Below are positions 24,346 to 31,924 of a stretch of 37,289 nucleotides of DNA, one piece after another (the stretch's first letter is position 1; every line of letters starts with the position of its first letter). The stretch covers positions 1 to 37,289 of the forward strand of contig JAOPYO010000032.1 of the NCBI GenBank assembly GCA_025964575.1, given 5' to 3'. This DNA comes from Actinomycetes bacterium. GTDB lineage: Bacteria; Actinomycetota; Actinomycetes; Streptosporangiales; Streptosporangiaceae. The notes beneath the pieces were generated by a model. That model was not told the origin of the DNA. It did no database searches and saw nothing but the letters and a program-made list of their open reading frames with translations. Both the position numbers and the translations under genes were made by a program.

Positions 24346-24377
24346 GTTAACACTGTTCATGAGTTAACAGTGTTCAT
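24346..24377. promoter_or_regulatory. Paired TetR operator sites
   Basis: GTTAACACTGTTCAT (24346-24360) and GTTAACAGTGTTCAT (24363-24377) differ at one base and are 17 nt apart. Each is a near-palindrome (AACASTGTT core), and the two cores AACACTGTT and AACAGTGTT are also exact reverse complements. They sit between the regulator and transporter starts. Confidence 0.75.
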
Positions 24378-24419
24378 TCTAGTAACGGTCAGTAGCGAGT
24401 CTGGCCTCTGGAGGAAACG

Positions 24420-26582
24420 ATGTTCGAGGCATGGGGCCGTTTCGTGCACAGGCGAAGGTGGCCGATCCTCGCGGTGGCGTTCGTGGCCATCGCGTTCATG
24501 GCGGTCTGGGGCACGGGGGTGTTCGGCGCGCTCAAGTCGACCGGCGGATTCGACGTTCCGGGCAGTGGCAGTGCCCGGTCTTCCGAGATCGCCCAGCGTG
24601 ACCTGGGCCGCTCCGAGGCCGACGTGGTGGTGCTCTACCGCGACCCGGCGGGCCGTACGGTCGACGACCCCGCGTACAAGGCGGCCGTCATCGGATCCCT
24701 CGGGGCGTTGCCGAAGGACAAGGTGGCCGCCACCACGACGTACTGGTCGACGAACGCGCCCACTCTGGTCAGTAAGGACCGCAAGCTCACCTACGCGGTG
24801 CTGCAGCTGACCGGCGGCGATGACAAGGCCCGCCAGGACGGCTACGACGCCATCAAGGACAGGCTGCGCGCCCCGGGGCTCACCACCCGGATCGGCGGGA
24901 GCGTGCCGACCGCGGAAAAGATCAACACTCAGGTGAGCGGTGACATCGGCAAGGCCGACATGATCTCGTTCCCGGTGCTGCTGGTCCTGCTGGTGGTCAT
25001 CCTCGGTGGTCTGGCGGCAGCGAGCCTTCCACTGGCCATCGGTGCCACCGCCATCCTCGGCTCCTTCACGGCGCTACGCCTGCTGACCTACGGCACCGAT
25101 GTCTCGATCTTCGCGATCAACATCACGATCTTCCTCGGGCTGGGTCTGGCCATCGACTATGGCCTGTTCATGGTGGCCCGGTTCCGGGAGGAACTGCGCC
25201 ACTCGAACGACACCGAGGAGGCACTGGCGCGCACCATGGCCACCGCCGGTCGTACGGTCGCGGTCTCCGGCATCACGGTCGCGGTATCCATGTCCGGGTT
25301 GCTGCTCTTCCCCATGCTGTTCCTGCGCTCGATGGGGTTCGGAGGGATCGCCACCGTGGTCGTGGACATGCTGGCGGCGCTCACGATCATGCCCGCCCTG
25401 CTGGCGGTGCTCGGCCCGAAGATCAATGCACTGCGGGTGCCGCTACGCCGCCGTGAGCGGGCGAGCGGGGAGGGCACCTGGTTCCGGCTGGCGCACAACG
25501 TCATGCGGCGCCCGATCCTGTACATCGTCGGTACGGTCGCGCTGCTGCTGGCCCTCGGTCTACCGTTCCTGCACATCACCTGGGGCGGGGTGGACTCCCG
25601 GGTCCTGCCCGCCGGTGCCGAGCCGCGGGTGGTCGCGGAGGCGCTCGACCATGGCTTCGTCCGCAACGCCACCAGCCCCATCCAGGTCATCGTCACGGGA
25701 AAGCCGGATCAGGTGGGGCCGTACGCCGACCGGCTCAGGCAGGTGCCGGGCGTCACCGGCGCCGAGGTGACCGGAGCTCGCGCAGGCACCTCGCGGATCT
25801 CCCTGTCGTACCAGGGCGAGACCCTGTCGGATCAGGCCCGGAGTGTGGTGCGGAAGGTCCGGGACGCGCCGCCGCCCGCCGGTACGGAGGCATACGTCGG
25901 TGGGCAGAGCGCGGAGATGGCCGATCAGCTCGACAGCCTCGGGGCCAATCTGCCCTGGCTGGGTCTCGTGGTCGGAGCGGGCACGTTCGTTCTGCTCTTC
26001 CTGGCCTTCGGCTCGGTGGTGCTGCCGATCAAGGCGATGCTCATGAACGTGCTGTCGCTGTCCGCGATGTACGGCGTGCTGGTGTGGATCTTCCAGGACG
26101 GTCATCTGTCCGGTGTGCTGGACTTCACCGCGACCGGGACCATCGCCCCGGCCATGCCCATCGTCTTGCTGGCCCTGGTGTTCGGCCTGTCCATGGACTA
26201 CGAGGTGTTCCTGCTGTCCCGGGTGCGCGAGCGCTATGACGCGACCGGTGACAACACCAGGGCGATCGCGGAGGGGCTCCAGCGGACCGGCGGGATCATC
26301 ACGAGTGCCGCGTTGCTGCTGCTCGTGGTGGTCGGAGCGTTCTCCGGCTCGGGCATCAGCTTCATCAAGCTCACCGGGGTCGGAATGATCATCGCGCTGG
26401 TCGTCGATGTGACGCTCGTCCGGGCACTGCTGGTGCCGGCGACGATGCGGTTGCTCGGCCGCGCCAACTGGTGGGCTCCCGGCCCGCTGGGCAGGCTGTA
26501 CACCCGCTACGGGATCAAAGAAGGCGATGCGGACGGTCTGCGGGGCGACACCCCGCCCAAGCTCGAGCCCGCCTCCGCCTGA
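24420..26582 (+). CDS. MMPL/RND-family transporter
   Basis: 720 residues, ATG after GGAGGAAACG. Two repeats, each an N-terminal transmembrane helix, an extracytoplasmic domain and a five-helix bundle. The motifs IDYGLFMVARFREEL (first half) and SMDYEVFLLSRVRERY (second half) carry the proton-relay Asp-Tyr pairs. Members export lipids, glycolipids or lipophilic compounds using proton motive force. Expression is probably controlled by the divergent TetR regulator through the paired sites upstream. No partner lipid-synthesis gene is adjacent, so the cargo is unknown. Confidence 0.92.
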   Translation: MFEAWGRFVHRRRWPILAVAFVAIAFMAVWGTGVFGALKSTGGFDVPGSGSARSSEIAQRDLGRSEADVVVLYRDPAGRTVDDPAYKAAVIGSLGALPKDKVAATTTYWSTNAPTLVSKDRKLTYAVLQLTGGDDKARQDGYDAIKDRLRAPGLTTRIGGSVPTAEKINTQVSGDIGKADMISFPVLLVLLVVILGGLAAASLPLAIGATAILGSFTALRLLTYGTDVSIFAINITIFLGLGLAIDYGLFMVARFREELRHSNDTEEALARTMATAGRTVAVSGITVAVSMSGLLLFPMLFLRSMGFGGIATVVVDMLAALTIMPALLAVLGPKINALRVPLRRRERASGEGTWFRLAHNVMRRPILYIVGTVALLLALGLPFLHITWGGVDSRVLPAGAEPRVVAEALDHGFVRNATSPIQVIVTGKPDQVGPYADRLRQVPGVTGAEVTGARAGTSRISLSYQGETLSDQARSVVRKVRDAPPPAGTEAYVGGQSAEMADQLDSLGANLPWLGLVVGAGTFVLLFLAFGSVVLPIKAMLMNVLSLSAMYGVLVWIFQDGHLSGVLDFTATGTIAPAMPIVLLALVFGLSMDYEVFLLSRVRERYDATGDNTRAIAEGLQRTGGIITSAALLLLVVVGAFSGSGISFIKLTGVGMIIALVVDVTLVRALLVPATMRLLGRANWWAPGPLGRLYTRYGIKEGDADGLRGDTPPKLEPASA

Positions 26583-26604
26583 TCTCCTTCCCACCGTGAT
26601 CAGG
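26578..26604. repeat. Weak inverted repeat at the end of the MMPL gene
   Basis: CCTGATC (26578-26584) and GATCAGG (26598-26604) overlap the stop codon. It may be a degenerate relative of the TGATC-ended palindromes elsewhere in the window. Confidence 0.3.
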
Positions 26605-26738
26605 GCTTCCGGAGCATCGGAAAACAATGCCATAGGGGGTCGCGATACGAGCTTGATGTCCATTAAGGTACTTTCCTGAAAAGCTCAAATCTTGGGCAGG
26701 ATGCAGTCCTGTCTACGGATTCGCGGAAGGGAATTGCC

Positions 26739-27128
26739 GTGCGTCGTGTTATCGGAACCGCACTCTTGGCGGCAGCCATCACCGTGCCGCTCGTCAGTCC
26801 CGCAGACGCCGCCACTGCGCGGTTCGTCTGGGGCTCGGACGTCTCCTACCACGGGTGCAAGGGTTGGCTGAACTGGAAACCGGCGAAGGGCGGCGGCTAT
26901 ATGCAGGGAGTGCTCCAGTCGTGGGGCAGAAAATGCGGACTCGGGGTCGCGCATGGTAAAACGCTGCGACTGAACGGCCGGGGTAAGGTCTTCGGCCACT
27001 GGATCTGGGCCGGCCCCAAGCACAGCGTCGCCATCGTGCTTCTCAACCCGAATATCTGCTCACATTCCTACACCATCACTACGAAGCACAAGGTCAAGGA
27101 CCTAGGGATGAGCACCTGCCTCGCCTGA
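26739..27128 (+). CDS. Small secreted protein with four cysteines
   Basis: 129 residues from GTG (GGAAGGGAATTGCC upstream). Signal peptide MRRVIGTALLAAAITVPLVS..., likely cleaved after ADA (residues 22-24). The mature part of about 105 residues is basic and aromatic, with four Cys (in HGCKG, RKCGL, NICSH, MSTCLA) that could make two disulfides, and is rich in Gly and Trp. No family recognised. It lies directly before the tandem protease modules on the same strand, so it could be a substrate or simply a neighbour. Confidence 0.75.
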   Translation: MRRVIGTALLAAAITVPLVSPADAATARFVWGSDVSYHGCKGWLNWKPAKGGGYMQGVLQSWGRKCGLGVAHGKTLRLNGRGKVFGHWIWAGPKHSVAIVLLNPNICSHSYTITTKHKVKDLGMSTCLA

Positions 27129-27280
27129 TCCGGCTGTCTTTGTGGTCTGCGCCGGAAGTCCTTTCGGGGGTTATCAGGCGGCCTCCAGTACGGCAGGCCC
27201 ATGGTCGTGTTCGTGCTGCTGGGGTCGCTCTTTTTGATCGTGCCGCTCGATCCGGGCCATCAGGTCCCATGTTCCGGATG

Positions 27281-27323
27281 CCCTGATCATGCAATGGTTT
27301 TCGAAACCATTGCATGATCAGGG
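27281..27323. repeat. Dispersed palindromic element, copy C
   Basis: Perfect 20-bp arms (27281-27300 and 27304-27323, beginning CCCTGATCATGCAATGG) with a 3-nt loop TCG. Followed by GCGGGGAGCG, also found after copy D. It lies between the secreted protein gene and the first protease module. Confidence 0.85.
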
Positions 27324-27351
27324 CGGGGAGCGAGGGGTCGCCGACGGAGGC

Positions 27352-27366
27352 TACGCTCCAACTGTG
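27352..27366 (+). promoter_or_regulatory. Leaderless promoter of protease module 1
   Basis: TACGCT (27352-27357) fits a TANNNT -10 box and ends 6 nt before GTG 27364. The same GGCTACnCT arrangement precedes module 2, so both transcripts probably begin at or near the start codon. Confidence 0.45.
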
Positions 27367-28083
27367 GCGGATCGCGTTCTGGGACTCGGGGGCCGACAGT
27401 GGCTGATCGTCACTGCGGCCGTCGCGGCCGGTTATCTCCTGCTGAGCACCATTGCCCTCGCCGGGCTGTGGGCGAACCTGCACCGGGCGCCGACCAACGC
27501 TGAGCTGCAGCAGGCGGCCAACGTCGAGGTGGCGGGCCGTTGGCGGGCCTGGACGGCGGGCCGGATCTTCCCCGACAGGTTGCCCTATGTCGTCGTCGGG
27601 GAGAGCGAATACGCCCACCGGATCGGGATGGACTCCCGTACGGACTGCGCCGGGGCGGTCGATGAGGGGCTCGTTCCGATCCTCCAGCGGTACGGCTGCC
27701 AGGCCGTGTTGCGCGCCACCTACCTGGACCAGCTACAGGGCATCGTGATCACGGTCGGGGTGGTGGCCTTCCCGGACGAGCAGTCGGCCTACCAGGCGCG
27801 CAAGCAGTTGCCGACCGATCCGACGTCCCTGCACGCGCTGCCCCTACCGGGCACGGCGACCGCTCGGTTCACCGATCCCGCGCGGCAGGACGGGTCGGGA
27901 GAGCGCGCCGGACCGTACATCATTCTCACCACGGCGGGTCAGACCGACGGGCGGCCGGCCACCACCGTCCGGAAGGGCCGTGAGGGGATCTTCGACGCGG
28001 CGCCGCAAGTCGCGCACGCGATCGCCGTACCGCTTGCGCAGCGAGCGCTGCCGGACTGCAAGGGCAAGGAGTGGGCATGCTGA
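27364..28083 (+). CDS. Membrane-anchored partner protein of mycosin-like protease, module 1
   Basis: 239 residues from GTG (VADRVLGLGG). One transmembrane helix (about 12-36) is followed by an extracytoplasmic domain of about 200 residues. Four Cys: C95 (RTDCAGA), C112 (RYGCQAV), C232 and C239 in the C-terminal DCKGKEWAC. Core motifs ARxxxVLRATYLDQ-like (AVLRATYLDQLQG), ITVGVVAFPDEQSA and GPYIIL are repeated in the module 2 homologue. No enzymatic motif. The stop overlaps the protease start (ATGCTGA), indicating coupled translation. The domain has strand-helix character and could act as chaperone, inhibitor or substrate adaptor; this is inference. Confidence 0.75.
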   Translation: MADRVLGLGGRQWLIVTAAVAAGYLLLSTIALAGLWANLHRAPTNAELQQAANVEVAGRWRAWTAGRIFPDRLPYVVVGESEYAHRIGMDSRTDCAGAVDEGLVPILQRYGCQAVLRATYLDQLQGIVITVGVVAFPDEQSAYQARKQLPTDPTSLHALPLPGTATARFTDPARQDGSGERAGPYIILTTAGQTDGRPATTVRKGREGIFDAAPQVAHAIAVPLAQRALPDCKGKEWAC

Positions 28084-29327
28084 GGCGCTCGCTGTCCGCC
28101 CTGGCCGCCGCGGCGCTGGTCGTCGCGCCCGTTCTTGCGCCGGTTCCGGCATCGGCGGACAACATCCGGGACAGGCAGCAGCCCGTGCTGAAGACCCTCG
28201 ACCTAGCCACGGCCTGGCGGACGACGCGGGGCAAGGGTGTCACGGTCGGGGTCGTCGACACCGGAGTGGACGCCGGGAACCACGACTTCAACGGTGCGGT
28301 GACCACGGGACCGAACTTCATCAAGACCATCGATGGCACCACCACGCCCAAGCGACTGCATGGCACCGCGATGGCCTCGTTGATCGCGGGGCGTGGGCAT
28401 GGCGCGGGCAATCGCGATGGAGTCATCGGGGTCGCCCCGGAGGCTCGGATCATCGCCGTGCGGGCCCTCGCCGACAAGGAGGACCCGAGCTACCAGTCCT
28501 ACCGGGCCGATGTCGAGGCAGAGGCCACCGCGATCGCCGGGGGGATCAGGTACGTCGTGGACCAGGGCGCGGATGTGATCAATCTGTCGCTGGGCTCCTA
28601 CGGCCGGGGCACCGAGATCCGCCGGTCGGTGGCCTACGCCATCGAGCACAACGTGGTCGTCGTGGCGGCCGTGGGCAATGACGGCGACAGTCACCTCAAG
28701 GTCGATGAGAACGGCTTTGCGCCGTACACCTATCCGGCGGCCTACCCGGGCGTCATCGGAGTCGCGGCCACCGACCCCAGGCACGAGCGGGCGTACTTCT
28801 CCAACCGGAACTACTCGGCGCTGGTGGCCGCTCCGGGTGCGGACATCGCGGCGGGCCTGCCTCGGAACGCCTACGAGCTCGTCTCGGGGACCAGCCCTGC
28901 CACCGCTCTGGTCTCCGGGGCCGCGGCGCTGATCCGGGCCCGTTACCCGAAGCTGGCGCCGGCCCTGGTCGCTCAGGCCCTCCTGACCGGGACCGCCCAC
29001 CGGCCGGCGAGCGGCTACGACGCCGAAGTCGGGTACGGCGAGATCAACGCGGCGCAGGCGCTGGAGGCGGCGGGCAAGCTCGCCGGCTATGCGCCCACGG
29101 GCACGGGCCTCCCGTCAGGCGGGCGGTTCGTAGACAAGAAGCCAGGCCCGGTGCAGGTCATCCTGCGTCCCTCCTGGTTCACCGGCGGGGTCTTCACCGT
29201 CGGTCTAGTGAGCCTGGCCGGCCTGTTCGGCGCTCTGCTGGCCGGCTGGCTGCTGTTCCGGCGTGTCTTCGGTCGGCCAGGTCTCCGTCAGGACCAACTG
29301 CCAGGCGGCGCCCACCCCCCGCTGTGA
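28077..29327 (+). CDS. Mycosin-like S8 serine protease, module 1
   Basis: 416 residues from ATG 28077 (AAGGAG upstream; GTG 28071 alternative). Signal peptide 1-28, then almost at once the subtilisin fold: D61 in VGVVDTGVD, H95 in RLHGTAMAS, oxyanion N201 in AVGNDGD, S273 in SGTSPATA. A C-terminal transmembrane helix (about 365-388) with a basic tail anchors it to the membrane. This architecture is that of mycosins (MycP) of type VII secretion, but no EccB/C/D/E or EsxA/B gene is in the window. There is only a short segment between the signal peptide and the catalytic domain, so no classical I9 propeptide. Confidence 0.9.
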   Translation: MLRRSLSALAAAALVVAPVLAPVPASADNIRDRQQPVLKTLDLATAWRTTRGKGVTVGVVDTGVDAGNHDFNGAVTTGPNFIKTIDGTTTPKRLHGTAMASLIAGRGHGAGNRDGVIGVAPEARIIAVRALADKEDPSYQSYRADVEAEATAIAGGIRYVVDQGADVINLSLGSYGRGTEIRRSVAYAIEHNVVVVAAVGNDGDSHLKVDENGFAPYTYPAAYPGVIGVAATDPRHERAYFSNRNYSALVAAPGADIAAGLPRNAYELVSGTSPATALVSGAAALIRARYPKLAPALVAQALLTGTAHRPASGYDAEVGYGEINAAQALEAAGKLAGYAPTGTGLPSGGRFVDKKPGPVQVILRPSWFTGGVFTVGLVSLAGLFGALLAGWLLFRRVFGRPGLRQDQLPGGAHPPL

Positions 29328-29392
29328 TCTTTGTGTCGCGTCGGAGACGTGCCAGCAGGCTCTGCGTGTCGACACGAAGTACAAGATCACGG
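29321..29392. repeat. Dispersed palindromic element, copy B
   Basis: Begins GCTGTGATCTTTGTGTCG and ends CAAGATCACGG. It aligns along its whole 72 bp with copy A at 8571-8642. It contains the stop codon of the first protease gene and precedes module 2. Confidence 0.75.
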
Positions 29393-29431
29393 AAGTCGGG
29401 GGGAAGCGTGCCCCCGATTCCGGGGGTGGGC

Positions 29432-29448
29432 TACCCTTCGCATTCGTG
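29432..29448 (+). promoter_or_regulatory. Leaderless promoter of protease module 2
   Basis: TACCCT (29432-29437) ends 8 nt before GTG 29446; same GGCTACnCT context as module 1. Confidence 0.4.
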
Positions 29449-30204
29449 CCTGAAGCCGACATCATGGGTGAGTGGCCGCCCCCGGTTCCCGACCCTCCCA
29501 AGCGGAGAAGCGGGGCGCTGCTCGCCGGATTCGCCGCTCTGATCTTCCTGACCGCCCTCGTGGTCGCGGGTATCCGGGTTACCGGGGAACTGACCCGTAC
29601 CGCCAACGCGGGTGAGCGGCAGCGAGCGAGCGCCCTCGAGCTCGCCCGGCGGTGGCAGAGCTGGCCCGCAGGCAAGATCTTCCCAGCTGAGCTCGGCTAC
29701 AGCCTCGAGCTAGGGGGACGGGAGACCGCCCGGCTCGTGGGGATCGGTGCCGCCGCTTCGTGCGATACGGGCCTGGACTCCGCTGCCGCCGTCGCCGTCC
29801 GGCCGTACGGCTGCCGCGCGGTGCTGCGGGCCACCTACCTCGATCAGAGTCAGGGTTCGGCGATGACCGTCGGGGTGGTGACGTTCGCCGACGAGCGATC
29901 GGCGGCCCTGGCGAAGGGAAGGCTCCGGTCGGCGGGTGCCCCGGCACGGCTCAGGGCCCTGGCGTTCCCGGACTCCGCAGTGGCCCGGTTCGCCGACTCG
30001 GCGGTTCAGAAGTCGGCCGCCGCGGCGCAGAGCGGGCCGTACGTCGCGTTCGCGGTGATCGGCTATGCCGATGGGCGGCCCCCGCCCCGTGACCGGCAGG
30101 CCGGGTTGCTGCCCGATGTCGCCGATGACCTGGCCAAGGCCGTGCTCACCCCGCTGGCCACCCCGGCCCGGGTCGACTGCGCCGAGCCGGGGTGGTCATG
30201 CTGA
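29446..30204 (+). CDS. Membrane-anchored partner protein of mycosin-like protease, module 2
   Basis: 252 residues from GTG 29446 (ATG 29464 alternative). A Pro-rich cytoplasmic start (EWPPPVPDPPKRR), a transmembrane helix at about 25-46, then the same extracytoplasmic domain as module 1: ARRWQSWPAGKIFP against GRWRAWTAGRIFP, RPYGCRAVLRATYLDQSQG against QRYGCQAVLRATYLDQLQG, MTVGVVTFADERSA against ITVGVVAFPDEQSA, and a C-terminal DCAEPGWSC with the same Cx6C spacing. The stop overlaps the next start as in module 1. A paralogue by tandem duplication, moderately diverged. Confidence 0.75.
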   Translation: MPEADIMGEWPPPVPDPPKRRSGALLAGFAALIFLTALVVAGIRVTGELTRTANAGERQRASALELARRWQSWPAGKIFPAELGYSLELGGRETARLVGIGAAASCDTGLDSAAAVAVRPYGCRAVLRATYLDQSQGSAMTVGVVTFADERSAALAKGRLRSAGAPARLRALAFPDSAVARFADSAVQKSAAAAQSGPYVAFAVIGYADGRPPPRDRQAGLLPDVADDLAKAVLTPLATPARVDCAEPGWSC

Positions 30205-31376
30205 GGCGGTCGGCGGCGGTCCTGGCCGCCGGTCTGGTGCTCTTGGGGACCACGACCACGGCCCGGGCCGACCAGGTGCGCGATGACGAGGAACATCTCC
30301 TCAGCGCTGTCAACGCCGAGGAGGCCTGGAACATCACCCGGGGCAGGGGCGTCACCGTGGCGGTGCTCGACTCCGGGGTCGACCCGAGCCAGCAGGACCT
30401 TGCGGGTTCGGTCACCACCGGTCCCGACTACGCCGAGGGTGCCAACCCACCGGGCGTCGGCCCCAAGCGCCTGCACGGCACCAACATGGCGTCGATCATC
30501 GCCGGGCACGGCCATGGTCCTGGTGGCGGCGACGGGATCATCGGGGTCGCGCCGGAGGCGAAGATCCTTTCGATCCGGGTGATCCTGGAGAACGACGAGC
30601 CCGGGTTTCAGATCTTCAACGGCAACGTGCGCTTCGACGGCTCGATCGCCAAGGGCATCCGCTATGCGGTGGATCACGGTGTGAATGTGATCAACATGTC
30701 GCTCGGCAAGGGCGAGCCCACGAAGGAGGAGCGGCAGGCCGTCGACTACGCGGTCTCGAAGGGTGTGGTCGTGGTCGCCGCCGCGGGCAATCAGGGCGCC
30801 ACCCAGACGGCCCGCCGGGACGGTCACGCCCCGTACTCCTATCCGGCTTCCTACCCCGGCGTCATCGCGGTCGCGGCGGTCGATGCCGCCCATCGGCACG
30901 CCGGATTCTCCAACCGCAACTCAGCCGTCGTGGTGTCGGCGCCCGGGGTGAAGGTCATCGGCGCCGGGCCTGACGACACCTACTGGGTCGGTGACGGGAC
31001 CAGCCCGGCCACCGCGTTCGTCTCCGGCGTGGTGGCGCTGATCCGGTCCAAATATCCGACGCTGCAGCCCGCCCTGGTCACCCAGGCGATCGTGGCGAGC
31101 ACCGCGAACCGGCCCTCCAGCGGCTATGACCCTGGCGTCGGGTTCGGTGAAGTGGACGCCGTCGCCGCGCTTCAGGCCGCCCAGCGGCTGGTCGGCGCCA
31201 AGATGTCCGAAGCTGGCCAGAACGGTGCCCAGCGCTTCACCGCGGACGGCATCGTCCCGCCGATCCAGGTGATCCATCGCGACGGCCGTCTGCTGGTGAC
31301 CTGGAGTGTCGTCGGCGCGCTCGGTCTGGTGGGGCTGGTCGTGGCAGCCGGCTTCCTGGTCGCCCGGCGGTCGTAA
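30198..31376 (+). CDS. Mycosin-like S8 serine protease, module 2
   Basis: 392 residues from ATG 30198 (GTG 30192 alternative). Signal peptide 1-24, D58 in VAVLDSGVD, H93 in RLHGTNMAS, N198 in AAAGNQG, S269 in DGTSPATA, C-terminal membrane helix about 368-389. All catalytic residues are kept, so both copies should be active. It is clearly paralogous to the module 1 protease (shared ATGCTGAGGCG start, YSYPASYPGVIAVAA, SGYDPGVGFGEVDA). Substrate loops differ: module 1 has an SYQSYRADVEAEATA stretch after RALADKED, module 2 has GFQIFNGNVRFDGS after VILENDEP. Confidence 0.9.
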   Translation: MLRRSAAVLAAGLVLLGTTTTARADQVRDDEEHLLSAVNAEEAWNITRGRGVTVAVLDSGVDPSQQDLAGSVTTGPDYAEGANPPGVGPKRLHGTNMASIIAGHGHGPGGGDGIIGVAPEAKILSIRVILENDEPGFQIFNGNVRFDGSIAKGIRYAVDHGVNVINMSLGKGEPTKEERQAVDYAVSKGVVVVAAAGNQGATQTARRDGHAPYSYPASYPGVIAVAAVDAAHRHAGFSNRNSAVVVSAPGVKVIGAGPDDTYWVGDGTSPATAFVSGVVALIRSKYPTLQPALVTQAIVASTANRPSSGYDPGVGFGEVDAVAALQAAQRLVGAKMSEAGQNGAQRFTADGIVPPIQVIHRDGRLLVTWSVVGALGLVGLVVAAGFLVARRS

Positions 31377-31504
31377 GACTTTGAACCAATACGCGATGTA
31401 ATATCTCGTCCGAGATCTTGCATTCCGTGTCAAATAATGACGAAACCGTCGAAGGCGGCCAAAAACTCCCCCCCCGCCACCGGTGATCCCGGATACTCCA
31501 GAGG

Positions 31505-31555
31505 TCCCAGCAGCGGTCCTGGAGAGCACAGGGGCGCCAGAGCGCTCTGCTGGGA
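31505..31555. repeat. Inverted repeat in the gap before the ATL gene
   Basis: TCCCAGCAG (31505-31513) and CTGCTGGGA (31547-31555) are exact complements around a 33-nt loop that can fold further. The 31377-31617 gap also has a small ATCTCG-TC-CGAGAT hairpin (31403-31416) and a run of eight C. No gene seen there. Confidence 0.4.
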
Positions 31556-31617
31556 GAAGGATGTGAACTGTGAGCCTGGGGTGGCGGAGGTGACGGCGGT
31601 GACGCCAGAATCGGGCG

Positions 31618-31923
31618 ATGCCGACGGATCCCGATGAATATGCCGAACTGGTGCTCGAGCTGGTGGAGCGGATCCCGCCCGGGCGGGTCATGTCGTACGG
31701 AGACGTCGCGGAGTTTCTTGAGCTCGGCGGTCCCCGCCAGGTCGGCCGGGTGATGTCGATGGCCGGCGGCGGGGTCCCGTGGTGGCGAGTGATCCGAGCC
31801 GATGGCAGTCCTCCGGCAGGCCACGAGCAGCGGGCTCTAGATCACTATCGTGAAGAGGGCACGCCACTGCGCCCAGAGGGCACGAAGGTCGATATGCGCC
31901 GTGCCCGCTGGGACGGTGCGTGA
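31618..31923 (+). CDS. Alkyltransferase-like (ATL) DNA repair protein
   Basis: 101 residues from ATG, with no strong ribosome site. It matches the DNA-binding domain of O6-alkylguanine transferase: RIPPGRVMSYGDVAEFLEL, a helix-turn-helix with GGPRQVGRVMS (arginine finger), then GVPWWRVIRADG. The active-site PCHR is replaced by PWWR (W55, W56), so there is no acceptor Cys; such ATL proteins bind O6-alkylguanine and hand it to nucleotide excision repair. The next gene starts at or inside its stop codon, so the two may be co-expressed. Confidence 0.9.
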   Translation: MPTDPDEYAELVLELVERIPPGRVMSYGDVAEFLELGGPRQVGRVMSMAGGGVPWWRVIRADGSPPAGHEQRALDHYREEGTPLRPEGTKVDMRRARWDGA

Positions 31924-31924
31924 C

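Noticed and set aside
27364..31376. ESX/type VII secretion cluster
   Set aside because: Only mycosin-like proteases are present; no EccB, EccC, EccD, EccE or WXG100 gene was seen.
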